From JBEEOW01 sp041191405 (lineage in GTDB: Bacteria; Bacteroidota; Bacteroidia; Cytophagales; UBA9547): 64,000 nucleotides of DNA. Positions 28,487 through 37,428 of this stretch are shown here, piece after piece (the first letter of the stretch is position 1; every line of letters begins with the position of its first letter). The notes under the pieces are model-generated. The model saw only the letters and a program-made list of their open reading frames with translations. It made no database searches and had not been told where the DNA came from. The translations under genes were made by a program, and so were the position numbers. The DNA is taken from contig JBEEOW010000007.1 of the NCBI GenBank assembly GCA_041191405.1, positions 62,001 to 126,000 of the forward strand, given 5' to 3'.

Positions 28487-30406
28487 TTATCGAATAGATT
28501 CTAAAACTAAAGTAACTTTATTAAAATCAGCAGCAGCATTGATAACTTTACGGTATTGTTCAAAATTTGCAACACTACAATTTATTGTTTTATAATATTC
28601 TTCAACCTTAATTTTCAACTTATTACCTTCAATTTTATAAGTTGATGTAAATATAAAATCAGCCCCTAATTGTTGTTTCAAATTGATATCATTTAGATTC
28701 TTAACTCTATATCCATTTGGAATTTCCAAATCAATTTCTCTAATATAAATTCTATTAAAATCAGCTTCAATTTCTTGTTGACGTTTATTTGGTTGATACA
28801 TTTCCATTTGGTCTCCAATTAATTCACCAATTTTAAACAAATACTTTTCACCTGCTCTTTCAATGAGTGAAGTTGATTCAAAATCAGATTCAATTATCAA
28901 TGGATTTGTAACTACAGATAAATTCAAGTCTGAATTTATTACATTAACGCTTTTAATTTTTGCATCAGGAGCCGATGATTTTACAATTCCTTCTAATATT
29001 TCTTTTTTTTGTTCTTCAGTAATAACTTGTAAATATGGCTTTACATACATTGCTTTATGACCACTCATAACGTTTTTTATGTGCCCCAAAACAAGTTCAT
29101 TAACAAAATCAATTTTACATTGAATATAATGGTTATGTTGACTTTGTGTGGCATTACTTGGCTCAATAAATTTAACTTTTGATTCATGAGAATTTATAAA
29201 TAAACCATAATTGTGTGTAAACTGATAAGGAACCAAAGGGTATCTATATTCTGGTTCTGAAGGACTTAAGTATGAGTTCAAATTCGGAAAATAAATTAAA
29301 AACTCTTGTAAAGCGAGTGGAAATTCAAATTTTGAATCAAATTTTGCTAAAGTTCTATCGTTGGTTAAAACTAATTCATAATTAACTGATGCCACTTTTA
29401 AACAAGCAAAAAACAATCTTGAAATACCCCAATCTTGTCCATTTTTTTGCTCAATAATTTCTGTTATTGATTGCGTATTTGAGTTGTCGTCAATTGTAAA
29501 ATTTGTCTTAAGGTAGTTTTCTATTTTAGTAATTTTAACTAACTCATCGGTTTCATTTTTCGGAATTTTAATAGCTTTTATTAATTTCTTAACTGCTTTT
29601 AATTCTTTCTCCGAAAACTCGTTATAAGTCAATTTAATCAAATTTGCATTTACATCCCATGAATGTTGTTCTTTTGTTTTGGGAGTATTTACAACGTAAT
29701 CAACCCTTGTTAAATTAGCTCTATAACTTGAAAACTCTTCCTCATTAAGTGCAGTTAATTGATTTACAGAAAAATGATGTTTTGAAGGTGCATTGAATGC
29801 TGCACTATCAATAAATGTAAAACTTTCTTTATAATTATAAACTTTTGGAGTAACTATAATATTTGGGTATGAATAGATTGTAAAATCTAGATTTTTAGTA
29901 TTAAACTCACTTTGCAAATACTCTCTTCCATATTCATGATTGGGGGTTTTTACAGAATAAAAATATTCAATTTCAGCACCTTTTTCTACACCTTCTACTG
30001 CAAAAATTCGGTAAGCACCTGCATTTTCTAGATTATCTATTTCTTTAATATTTTCTTTATTTAACAATATTTCTTTACCATTCATTAAAATTACCCTCAC
30101 CTTTAATTGTATAATTTTACTATTTCCAGAAATTGGTATAAATACTTTGTTAAACCTTTCAATTGCAGCTTCAGAATTAACCTTTATTATTTTATGATAT
30201 AGTTTATAACAGTCAATCTGTTCGCCATCTTTTGAAAAAAACTCAAAAGTACGTTTATCTTTTAAAATAATTACTTGTTCTTTATGTTCTAAATCAGATA
30301 ATTTAAACTGTTTTCTTGAGGTTTGCCAATCGTAATTTGGGATTTTTTGTGCAAATAGTACCCCTTCAATTAAACTAAATAATATTAATATTATATATCT
30401 AAACAT
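28487..30406 (-). CDS. DUF3857 protein with degenerate transglutaminase-like domain
   Basis: 639 residues, signal peptide cleaved after about residue 19 (LFAQ). It has the N-terminal DUF3857 beta domain (about 40-220), then a transglutaminase-like fold in which the catalytic GDC is replaced by QDW (W326) and the expected His is also not evident, so it should not be enzymatic. A C-terminal DUF3858-like beta region follows. It lies 17 bases after the related 30424-32379 gene and 4 bases before the helicase gene, as the middle gene of three. The function is unknown; binding of a partner or substrate is an inference. Confidence 0.8.
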   Translation of the reverse strand: MFRYIILILFSLIEGVLFAQKIPNYDWQTSRKQFKLSDLEHKEQVIILKDKRTFEFFSKDGEQIDCYKLYHKIIKVNSEAAIERFNKVFIPISGNSKIIQLKVRVILMNGKEILLNKENIKEIDNLENAGAYRIFAVEGVEKGAEIEYFYSVKTPNHEYGREYLQSEFNTKNLDFTIYSYPNIIVTPKVYNYKESFTFIDSAAFNAPSKHHFSVNQLTALNEEEFSSYRANLTRVDYVVNTPKTKEQHSWDVNANLIKLTYNEFSEKELKAVKKLIKAIKIPKNETDELVKITKIENYLKTNFTIDDNSNTQSITEIIEQKNGQDWGISRLFFACLKVASVNYELVLTNDRTLAKFDSKFEFPLALQEFLIYFPNLNSYLSPSEPEYRYPLVPYQFTHNYGLFINSHESKVKFIEPSNATQSQHNHYIQCKIDFVNELVLGHIKNVMSGHKAMYVKPYLQVITEEQKKEILEGIVKSSAPDAKIKSVNVINSDLNLSVVTNPLIIESDFESTSLIERAGEKYLFKIGELIGDQMEMYQPNKRQQEIEADFNRIYIREIDLEIPNGYRVKNLNDINLKQQLGADFIFTSTYKIEGNKLKIKVEEYYKTINCSVANFEQYRKVINAAADFNKVTLVLESIR

Positions 30407-30423
30407 TTTTCAATAATTTAAAA

Positions 30424-32379
30424 TCAGTTATTTTTTTTCAAAACCACAGCTTCTCTATAAGCTTTACTTAATTCAGTAACCATGGTATTCCATGAATCAA
30501 AGTTTTCTTTTTGAAGCAGTAAAGCATCTAACCAAACACTCCTTTTCATTTTAATTTTATTTCCAATTTGTTCAAATGAAATTCTATAACCAAAATATTT
30601 TGAAGCAAATTCTTGTCCGTGAGGCAAATACGATAACTTAAAACCTTGAGGTATTTGTAAAACTACAATTTCATCATCAATAAATTTATAATCTTTTTCT
30701 ATACTAATATCCCTTTCAGGTTTTGTTTGTGTATTATAAAAAGGTTTTTTTAAATGAAGATTAATATAAATTTCATCATCAATAGTTTTTGCATAATCTT
30801 CAATTTTAAAGTTGTAATTAATTTTAGCAACTTTATCTCGATTATATAAATCTAAAATTTGTTCATTTTCTAGAAAAAATTTATTTGAACCCTTTTGTAA
30901 ATATGAAGCAATTGCATCTTTTTGTTTTTTTGGATCGTGTGTTAATTGCGTATAAATCAAATCTATTTTAGGATAACCTTGTAAAACATTTACTCCTGCC
31001 CCCAAAATAGCATTTCCTTTAATAGAAATATTTACAGAATCTGTTCTAGTATTTTGTTCTTTATCTAAAATTGGAACAAAAGTTTTTTCAAAATTATTTT
31101 CATCAATTCCAATTAAACATTGTTTACCTTGAATCATATCTGTAGGTAAACCAAACGGCATATACATACCTGTTGCATCAAAAAACAACCATTTTTCATC
31201 TATTTTGGCAGTACAAATCATGTGATTTGCAGCACTTGGAGATGGATTTTCATCAAAAGTATATGGCAATTCTCTACTTCCAATCCAAGTTAAATAGGCT
31301 TTAATACCCGCTTGTTTTAACATGTAGGTAGTTAAATTGGCCATGTCTTTACAATCACCATATCTTTTAGAAAGTACAGCCCCTGGTGTACGTGGGATAA
31401 ATCCACCAAATCCATCCTCAAAAGCAATATATTTGATATTATCTTGAATCCAATAAAAAATTTTCTTTGCCTTTTCAGTTTCAGTTTTTGATTTACTAAC
31501 CAGAGAATCAACTAATTTATCAACAGTAGGTTCTTTAATGTTTACTTGGTCTTTAACAAAACCATAAAAAAACTTATATAAACTTTTTATATCACCCGAA
31601 AACTTCTTTTTATCACCCAATTTAGTTGTTACTTCTTCTACAAACATCATAATATGAGGTGCATAGTATCTTAAATTCGGACTTTCATCTTCCATTTTAT
31701 GAACTGCAATTTTATTAGCAGACCATGTAACAGTTATGATATTTCCTTTTTTTGATTCAGAAAAAGTAAGTAATTTAGGGTCAATGCCAAATACTTGAAA
31801 TCTTAATTTTATTCCTTCTGGATGTGAAATACTAAACTCTGAACTCAAAACATTTAAATGTTCGGAAAAGAAGAATGATGAGATAAACCTTGGTTCTTTT
31901 ATTTTTTGTTTATAATTCAAAATTGTTCTAGCCCCAACTCTAACCGCTGGATAAACAAAGGATGTTTGTTTTCCATCATCAAAAAACACACCTGCCCCAA
32001 AGTTATCTTGAGTTTCGAATTTTGTAACTGGAATTGTTTCAAATTTATTTTTTTTAATAGGTATTAATGTTTTTGCATCAATACTTGCAAGTTCCATAAA
32101 ATGAGAGTGATATACTGATTTTTCGGATAATTGATGTGACTGTTCAGTTAAATGTAACATTTCAGAGTAATACTCTGATGTAATTACTAAACTGTCATTT
32201 ATTAACTGTAAATCAAGATGTTCTCGTTTTTTTAAATAAACAGCATGATGCCCTTCGTATTCTTTTTTTATGTCTTCAAACTGTACATCAATTTGAGAGT
32301 ATATGTTGAAATTAACTAAACAAAAAAATATCAGTAAAATACTTTTAAAGTAAGATTTAAATACCAATTCAAAATTCAT
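30424..32379 (-). CDS. DUF3857 and transglutaminase-core protein, active-site intact
   Basis: 651 residues with an N-terminal hydrophobic signal (about 11-28, cleavage after YSQ), a DUF3857 domain (about 50-250) and a transglutaminase-like domain (about 280-420) with the triad in YGDCKDM (C343), ANHMICTAKI (His) and WLFFDATG (Asp). A C-terminal beta region follows. The family is common in Bacteroidota and is thought to be a periplasmic cysteine protease or transglutaminase; the substrate is unknown. It is the first gene of the three-gene unit that ends with the helicase. Confidence 0.85.
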   Translation of the reverse strand: MNFELVFKSYFKSILLIFFCLVNFNIYSQIDVQFEDIKKEYEGHHAVYLKKREHLDLQLINDSLVITSEYYSEMLHLTEQSHQLSEKSVYHSHFMELASIDAKTLIPIKKNKFETIPVTKFETQDNFGAGVFFDDGKQTSFVYPAVRVGARTILNYKQKIKEPRFISSFFFSEHLNVLSSEFSISHPEGIKLRFQVFGIDPKLLTFSESKKGNIITVTWSANKIAVHKMEDESPNLRYYAPHIMMFVEEVTTKLGDKKKFSGDIKSLYKFFYGFVKDQVNIKEPTVDKLVDSLVSKSKTETEKAKKIFYWIQDNIKYIAFEDGFGGFIPRTPGAVLSKRYGDCKDMANLTTYMLKQAGIKAYLTWIGSRELPYTFDENPSPSAANHMICTAKIDEKWLFFDATGMYMPFGLPTDMIQGKQCLIGIDENNFEKTFVPILDKEQNTRTDSVNISIKGNAILGAGVNVLQGYPKIDLIYTQLTHDPKKQKDAIASYLQKGSNKFFLENEQILDLYNRDKVAKINYNFKIEDYAKTIDDEIYINLHLKKPFYNTQTKPERDISIEKDYKFIDDEIVVLQIPQGFKLSYLPHGQEFASKYFGYRISFEQIGNKIKMKRSVWLDALLLQKENFDSWNTMVTELSKAYREAVVLKKNN

Positions 32380-32416
32380 AATTGCCTAATATTTTTTTAT
32401 TGTTTTAACAATAGCT

Positions 32417-32444
32417 CAAATATAATTAATAATGCGATTTCAAA
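32417..32444 (-). promoter_or_regulatory. Possible promoter of the DUF3857/helicase unit
   Basis: On the minus strand a TATATTTG -7 element (32417-32424) is preceded 16 bases upstream by TTTG (32441-32444). The spacing is short of the usual 19-21. Confidence 0.4.
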
Positions 32445-32582
32445 CCTCAATTAAAGATTTTTTTTGAAAATACTAAAGAAAAACATGTAGATACAAAAAA
32501 TATATTTTCCCAATTATAAACCCTTTTATCATATCTTTTTTTCAACATAAGCGTAAAAAACAATCAATTTATTTAAAACTAT

Positions 32583-33326
32583 ATGAATTATTTAAGACAA
32601 GTTATTATAATTTTAATTTGTACTATTATTACTTTAACATCTTGTACAAATTCCGAAAATCATCAAACACAGAATAATGATTCAATTGTTTCATTATCAA
32701 ATGATGAAATTTTTCAAATTGCTTCTGCAATATTATCTAGGGATAAAAATGAAATGATTTGGAATTTAACTGATGTTGACTCTGTACCTCAATTAGATAC
32801 AATGGATTTTTTCACGAATTCAAATACCAAAGATAGATTAATATTAATGAGTGGTCATGCAGGATTATCATCAGGAACTGCTGATAACCTATTGATTTTA
32901 TTTGAAAATAATTCTAAAAATGTGCTTTTTGTTTGTCAAATTGGGAATATTGCTCCTGAAGATTTAAGAGATTTAACAAATGATGGTATTAAAGAAATTA
33001 TAAGTAAATCATACTCAATATATCAAGGTGAATGTAATGATAATGTGAATATTTTTAATTTAAAAAATGGTAAACATAATATTCTCTATAAAAACTTTTC
33101 AAAATCTGTAATTGAATGTGGATTAGAAAATTTAAACTCTACCTTCAAACAAGGTGATACACTCGAAGAAAAATTTGAATTCTCAATTAAAAATACAGTT
33201 AAAAATGAGTATTATATTGAACAAATAAAAACTACCAAAATTCATAATGGAGGTAAAAGCAATGCTGAAATTATTAAAAATGCGAATGTTACGTATGAAA
33301 ATAAATCAATCTATTTGAATCAATAA
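32583..33326 (+). CDS. Lipoprotein of unknown function
   Basis: 247 residues with a lipoprotein signal: basic start, hydrophobic run IIILICTIITL and lipobox LTSC (C21). The mature protein is acidic and Asn-rich, with GHAGLSSGTADNLLILFEN, DLTNDGIKEI (VCBS/FG-GAP-like D-x-T-N-D-G segment) and a YSIYQGECND motif; this suggests a small beta-propeller-like or 'stress-response' fold, but no family is certain. It is transcribed alone, divergent from the DUF3857 unit and convergent with glpD. Confidence 0.65.
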   Translation: MNYLRQVIIILICTIITLTSCTNSENHQTQNNDSIVSLSNDEIFQIASAILSRDKNEMIWNLTDVDSVPQLDTMDFFTNSNTKDRLILMSGHAGLSSGTADNLLILFENNSKNVLFVCQIGNIAPEDLRDLTNDGIKEIISKSYSIYQGECNDNVNIFNLKNGKHNILYKNFSKSVIECGLENLNSTFKQGDTLEEKFEFSIKNTVKNEYYIEQIKTTKIHNGGKSNAEIIKNANVTYENKSIYLNQ

Positions 33327-33352
33327 TTTCAAAAGTATATTTATTTTTAAAA

Positions 33353-34921
33353 TTACCATTTAACTAAATATCCTTGTGCTAATGCTGTAAACGACTCGAT
33401 TTGAGCATCAATCCACTGTTGAGGTTTGTGTAATTCTTTCGCCATAATTTGTGCAACAATTGGCGCTGATTCAATAGAAGCTTTTGCATCTAACAACAAA
33501 AATCTTATTCTTCTAGCTAAAAAATCTTCAACATTTATTGCCATTTCATTACGAACTGCCCACACAATTTCAGCTTTCATAAATGGGTAATTGGGATGAA
33601 TTTTTTCTGCTAATGATTCATCAGCTTGAATTAATTGATTTATATTTTTTGCATCTGAACCATAAATATATAAATGTGATGATTTATCCTCATTTAAGGT
33701 GTAACCATGAATTTTAAAATCGTTTGTTTTACAATTTTCATACTTTAAACCACCAGCTTTAATAGCCAGATTAACAGTATCTTCTGCCATTCGTCTGTAG
33801 GTAGTCCATTTACCTCCAGTAATTGTAACCAAACCACTTTTGTTTACAAACAACTTATGGCTTCGTGATATTTCCTTGGTACTTTTGCCTTCTTTATCGG
33901 GTTTTGCAAGTGGACGTAAACCACTAAAAATTGATAAAATATCCGACTTAGTTGCTTTTTTATAGATATATTGATTCAATGTTTCAAGAATAAATACTAC
34001 TTCTTGTTGCAACGGTTTTGGTTCTAAACTTTCATTTTCAATTAAAGTGTCAGTAGTGCCTACCAATAATTTATCATGCCATGGAATAGCGAACAGCACC
34101 CTCCCATCACTTGTTTTAGGTATCATTAAGGCGTATTCTGTTGGCAAAAATGATTTATCTAGCACAATATGAGTACCTTGGCTCACACTTACTGTTGGTG
34201 CTTTTCCTTTTTCATCGAAACCTAGAATCTTATCAACAAAAACGCCTGTAGCATTTACTACAACTTTTGTTTTAAAATTATACTCTTTCCCTGATTCTAA
34301 ATCTTTTGCAAAAACACCATTTACTTTTCCGATTTCACTTTTTTGCAAACGTGTAACTTGAAAATAATTCAATATACATGCTCCATTTTCTTGAGCTGTT
34401 TGTGCTAAATTTATTCCTAAGCGAGCATCATCAAATTGTCCATCGTGATACACAATTCCATTTTGTAAATTTTGTTTATTGATGCCTGGTAAAGATTTAA
34501 TTACTTGTTTTGCAGTAATATAACCCGATTTTCCTAAACTTAATTTGCCTGCTAATAAATCATATAATTTCAAACCAACAGTGTATTTTAATCCATCAAA
34601 AAATGAAAACGAAGGAATAATAAAAGTTTGATTATCTGTTACATGAGGTGCATTTTTCAATAATAATCCTCTTTCATGCAAGGCCTCTAAAACCAACTTT
34701 ATATCACCTTGAGCCAAATATCTTACTCCACCATGAACGAGTTTTGTACTTCTACTTGAAGTTCCTTTAGTGAAATCAGCTTGTTCGAGTAATAAAGTTT
34801 TATATCCTCTCAAAGTTGCATCAAGTGCCACACCTAAACCAGTTGCTCCTCCTCCTATCACAATCATATCCCATTGAATATCATCATTTTCAATGAAATG
34901 AATATTTTCTGAACGGTTCAT
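33353..34921 (-). CDS. glpD: Glycerol-3-phosphate dehydrogenase (FAD, aerobic type)
   Basis: Membrane-associated flavoenzyme that oxidises sn-glycerol 3-phosphate to dihydroxyacetone phosphate and passes electrons to menaquinone. The 522 residues show the FAD loop IGGGATGLGVALDATLRG, then the family signature GTSSRSTKLVHGGVRYL, GVFVDKI, and in the C-terminal half the ITGGKWTTYRRMAED motif of glycerol-3-P dehydrogenases and a helical C-terminal domain. It is divergent from the glycerol-3-phosphate transporter gene glpT across 114 bases, which supports a glycerol-phosphate uptake and oxidation module. Confidence 0.96.
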   Translation of the reverse strand: MNRSENIHFIENDDIQWDMIVIGGGATGLGVALDATLRGYKTLLLEQADFTKGTSSRSTKLVHGGVRYLAQGDIKLVLEALHERGLLLKNAPHVTDNQTFIIPSFSFFDGLKYTVGLKLYDLLAGKLSLGKSGYITAKQVIKSLPGINKQNLQNGIVYHDGQFDDARLGINLAQTAQENGACILNYFQVTRLQKSEIGKVNGVFAKDLESGKEYNFKTKVVVNATGVFVDKILGFDEKGKAPTVSVSQGTHIVLDKSFLPTEYALMIPKTSDGRVLFAIPWHDKLLVGTTDTLIENESLEPKPLQQEVVFILETLNQYIYKKATKSDILSIFSGLRPLAKPDKEGKSTKEISRSHKLFVNKSGLVTITGGKWTTYRRMAEDTVNLAIKAGGLKYENCKTNDFKIHGYTLNEDKSSHLYIYGSDAKNINQLIQADESLAEKIHPNYPFMKAEIVWAVRNEMAINVEDFLARRIRFLLLDAKASIESAPIVAQIMAKELHKPQQWIDAQIESFTALAQGYLVKW

Positions 34922-35035
34922 TTTGAGAAATTATTTATTAAAACAATAAAATACTTTTGAATGAATATTTTGACATTGAATTCAAACTAAACTTCAACTA
35001 CCTTATACCGTATAACGCAAAAAAAGTCTGAAACT

Positions 35036-36355
35036 ATGCTAAACTTTTTATCACCTCCGAAAGCAAAACCACTTATTTCAGACGAAAAAATAAGTAGTGA
35101 ATACAAAAAGTTACGATTTCAAGTTTTTTTAGGGATTTTTGTTGGCTATGCAGGATATTATTTAGTGCGAAAAAACTTTACACAAGTTATGCCCGACTTG
35201 GTAAAATTGGGTTTCACAAAAGCTGAACTAGGATTTGCCTTATCAGGAATTTCAATTGCTTATGGAGTAAGTAAATTTGTGATGGGAATGGTTTCTGATA
35301 AAAGTGATGCCAGGGTATTTTTAAGTTTGGGTTTATTTTTATCAGGATTAACAATGATTGTGATGGGACATTTTTCTTGGGCAACTAGTTCAATTCCAAT
35401 TATGTTTACCATTTTATTGATACTTGGTTGGTTTCAAGGAATGGGTTGGCCACCATCAGGCAGAGTGATGGTTTACTGGTTTTCTCAAAAAGAGAGAGGT
35501 AGAAAAATGTCTATTTGGAATTTAGCACACAACATTGGTGGTGGATTGGCTGGAAAATTAACTGTGGTGGCTTTCCTGTTTTTTGGAACTTGGCAAAGTA
35601 AGCTTTATTTCCCTGGAATAGTTTGCATCGTAATTTCAATAATTGCTTATTTTTTAATTAGAGACACACCACAATCTTGTGGTTTACCAAGCATTGAAAC
35701 ATTTAAAAATGAACCTTCTAAAATTAGTATTTCATCTGAAAAAACAATTGAATCAACTAAAGAAATATTCTTTAAATACATCATTAATAATAAGTTACTT
35801 TGGTATATTTCTATAGCAAATGCATTTGTTTATTTAGTTAGAAATGGTGTGGTTGATTGGGCTCCAACTTATTTAAGTGAAGTAAAAGGATATAATTTGA
35901 GCGAACAAAGCTGGGCTACTTTTGCCTATGAATTTGCAGGAATCCCTGGCACATTACTATGTGGTTATATTTCTGACAAAGTATTCAAAGGAAAACGTTC
36001 AATGGCAATTATCATTTACATGGTTTTTGTGGCCTTGGCAGTGTTTGTTTATTGGCAAAACCCAAAAGGAAATTTTTTAATTGACCAAATTGCCTTAATT
36101 TCAATTGGCTTTTTTATTTACGGACCAGTAATGTTAATTGGAGTTTTTGCTATTGATTTAGTACCCAAAAATGCTGCTGGTACTGCCGCAGGTTTAACAG
36201 GTTTGTTTGGTTATTTAGGTGGAGCAGCTTTTGCCAATATTGCACTTGGTATTGTTGTTGACCATTGGCAATGGGATGGCGGATTTATTGTTATTTTAAG
36301 TTCCTGTTTATTAGCCATTTTGATTGGAATTGTAATGGCAAAAAGTGAAAAGTAA
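35036..36355 (+). CDS. glpT: Glycerol-3-phosphate transporter (MFS, OPA family)
   Basis: A 439-residue inner-membrane antiporter with about 12 membrane segments in two bundles. The organophosphate:phosphate antiporter features are present: YYLVRKNFTQVMPDL after the first helix (with the substrate-binding arginine), GYGVSKF-like SIAYGVSKFVMGMVSD, and WPPSGRVMVYWFSQKERG. It exchanges glycerol 3-phosphate for inorganic phosphate. Its neighbours, glpD (divergent) and a glycerophosphodiesterase 1 kb downstream, fit that substrate rather than hexose phosphate. Confidence 0.9.
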   Translation: MLNFLSPPKAKPLISDEKISSEYKKLRFQVFLGIFVGYAGYYLVRKNFTQVMPDLVKLGFTKAELGFALSGISIAYGVSKFVMGMVSDKSDARVFLSLGLFLSGLTMIVMGHFSWATSSIPIMFTILLILGWFQGMGWPPSGRVMVYWFSQKERGRKMSIWNLAHNIGGGLAGKLTVVAFLFFGTWQSKLYFPGIVCIVISIIAYFLIRDTPQSCGLPSIETFKNEPSKISISSEKTIESTKEIFFKYIINNKLLWYISIANAFVYLVRNGVVDWAPTYLSEVKGYNLSEQSWATFAYEFAGIPGTLLCGYISDKVFKGKRSMAIIIYMVFVALAVFVYWQNPKGNFLIDQIALISIGFFIYGPVMLIGVFAIDLVPKNAAGTAAGLTGLFGYLGGAAFANIALGIVVDHWQWDGGFIVILSSCLLAILIGIVMAKSEK

Positions 36356-36402
36356 GTGATTAATTGTTAAAAGTGAAAGGTGGAAATTTGAGATATTCTT
36401 TA

Positions 36403-36466
36403 TTCTAAAGTCATAATTCTTAAGTCTTATGTCTTATGTCTTATGTCTTAAGTCTAAAATCTAAAA
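36403..36466. repeat. Degenerate heptamer array (CTTATGT type)
   Basis: CTTAAGT then three CTTATGT units and CTTAAGT again, in phase 7, ending in CTAAAATCTAAAA. It lies between the convergent glpT and BatE-like genes. Confidence 0.8.
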
Positions 36467-36469
36467 AAA

Positions 36470-37195
36470 TCAATGATTCATAATCAACAAACTACCTTCT
36501 CTAATATAAGCGTTTTGATTTTGCCAAGATACTTTATACCAAATATCTTTTTTATCTAAAATTTGAAGTCTATTACCTTCGTTTAAAACAGATAGAACTG
36601 TACTTGCAGCTGAGGGGGAAGACATTAATAAACTATTTGATTTATTAACAATACCTTTCTGAAATGGGTGATATTGAATTAAATAAAACACACCAAATAA
36701 ATATAAAATTACAGCTACTGCCCTAATTCTAATAATATTTGATTTAATTTTTCTCTTAGCAAGTACATATATTGTTGCTATTGCACCAAGTAATAGTAAA
36801 ACAATAATTATCTGGTCGTAATACTTATAATACATCAATAAAAAATACTCAAAATCTGTAAAATCATAACCTGAAAGATTGTTTTGTGAAGCAAGTTGCT
36901 CTAGTTTTTCAAGTACTTTTCTATTCGGACTAACATCATTATACAAATTCAATAAATACAATGCCCTTGAGTAATTACCCATACTTTCATGAATAAACGA
37001 CATTTTAACCAACATTCTCGGCGTGAATTGTTGGTAATTCTGAAAAATATCCTCATAAATATTCAATGCCTTAGTATATTTCTGTTTCGTAAATAACGAA
37101 TCAGCTTTATCTAATTTTGAATATCCATTATCAGCAAAAATTTTTGTTACTGATAATGAGAATAATAGAATTAATATGTATTTATTTATCGACAT
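36470..37195 (-). CDS. BatE-like TPR/SH3 membrane protein
   Basis: 241 residues: signal peptide (ends around IFAD), two TPR-like helices pairs (about 27-105), two membrane segments (about 127-147 and 155-178) and a C-terminal bacterial SH3 domain (about 185-240; NRLQILDKKDIWYKVSWQNQNAYIREGSL). The order TPR, membrane pair, SH3 is that of BatE of the Bacteroidota aerotolerance (bat) locus, but no other bat gene is present here, so the assignment is tentative. It diverges from the tRNA-Lys gene with overlapping promoter sequences. Confidence 0.6.
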   Translation of the reverse strand: MSINKYILILLFSLSVTKIFADNGYSKLDKADSLFTKQKYTKALNIYEDIFQNYQQFTPRMLVKMSFIHESMGNYSRALYLLNLYNDVSPNRKVLEKLEQLASQNNLSGYDFTDFEYFLLMYYKYYDQIIIVLLLLGAIATIYVLAKRKIKSNIIRIRAVAVILYLFGVFYLIQYHPFQKGIVNKSNSLLMSSPSAASTVLSVLNEGNRLQILDKKDIWYKVSWQNQNAYIREGSLLIMNH

Positions 37196-37199
37196 TATA

Positions 37200-37230
37200 T
37201 TTGCAAAGTTATAAAATTAGCGTACTTTTG
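37200..37230 (+). promoter_or_regulatory. Promoter of tRNA-Lys
   Basis: TTTG (37200-37203), a 19-base spacer and TACTTTTG (37223-37230) match the Bacteroidota consensus exactly, 45 bases before the tRNA. The TTTG abuts a CAAAGTTA (37204-37211) that reads as a -7 element for the divergent gene. Confidence 0.8.
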
Positions 37231-37275
37231 CATCACCAACAAGGAAATGATTTATATCAACATTCTTGAAAGTGA

Positions 37276-37348
37276 GATTCCGTAGCTCAGTTGGTAGAGC
37301 AATACACTTTTAATGTATGGGTCCTGGGTTCGAATCCCAGCGGGATCA
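37276..37348 (+). tRNA. tRNA-Lys (anticodon UUU)
   Basis: 73 bases that fold as a full cloverleaf: acceptor GATTCCG with CGGGATC, D stem GCTC/GAGC, anticodon stem ATACA/TGTAT with loop CTTTTAA (anticodon TTT at 37309-37311), T stem CTGGG/CCCAG with TTCGAAT loop, and discriminator A. CCA is not encoded. Confidence 0.98.
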
Positions 37349-37354
37349 CTTAAC

Positions 37355-37388
37355 AAAAAAAGACATTCAATTTTGGATGTCTTTTTTT
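37355..37388 (+). terminator. Terminator of tRNA-Lys
   Basis: Stem AAAAAAGACAT/ATGTCTTTTTT (37355-37365 with 37378-37388), then further T residues. Confidence 0.8.
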
Positions 37389-37428
37389 TGTTTTAGCCCT
37401 TTTTGATTTTCACCAAAATAACAATACA

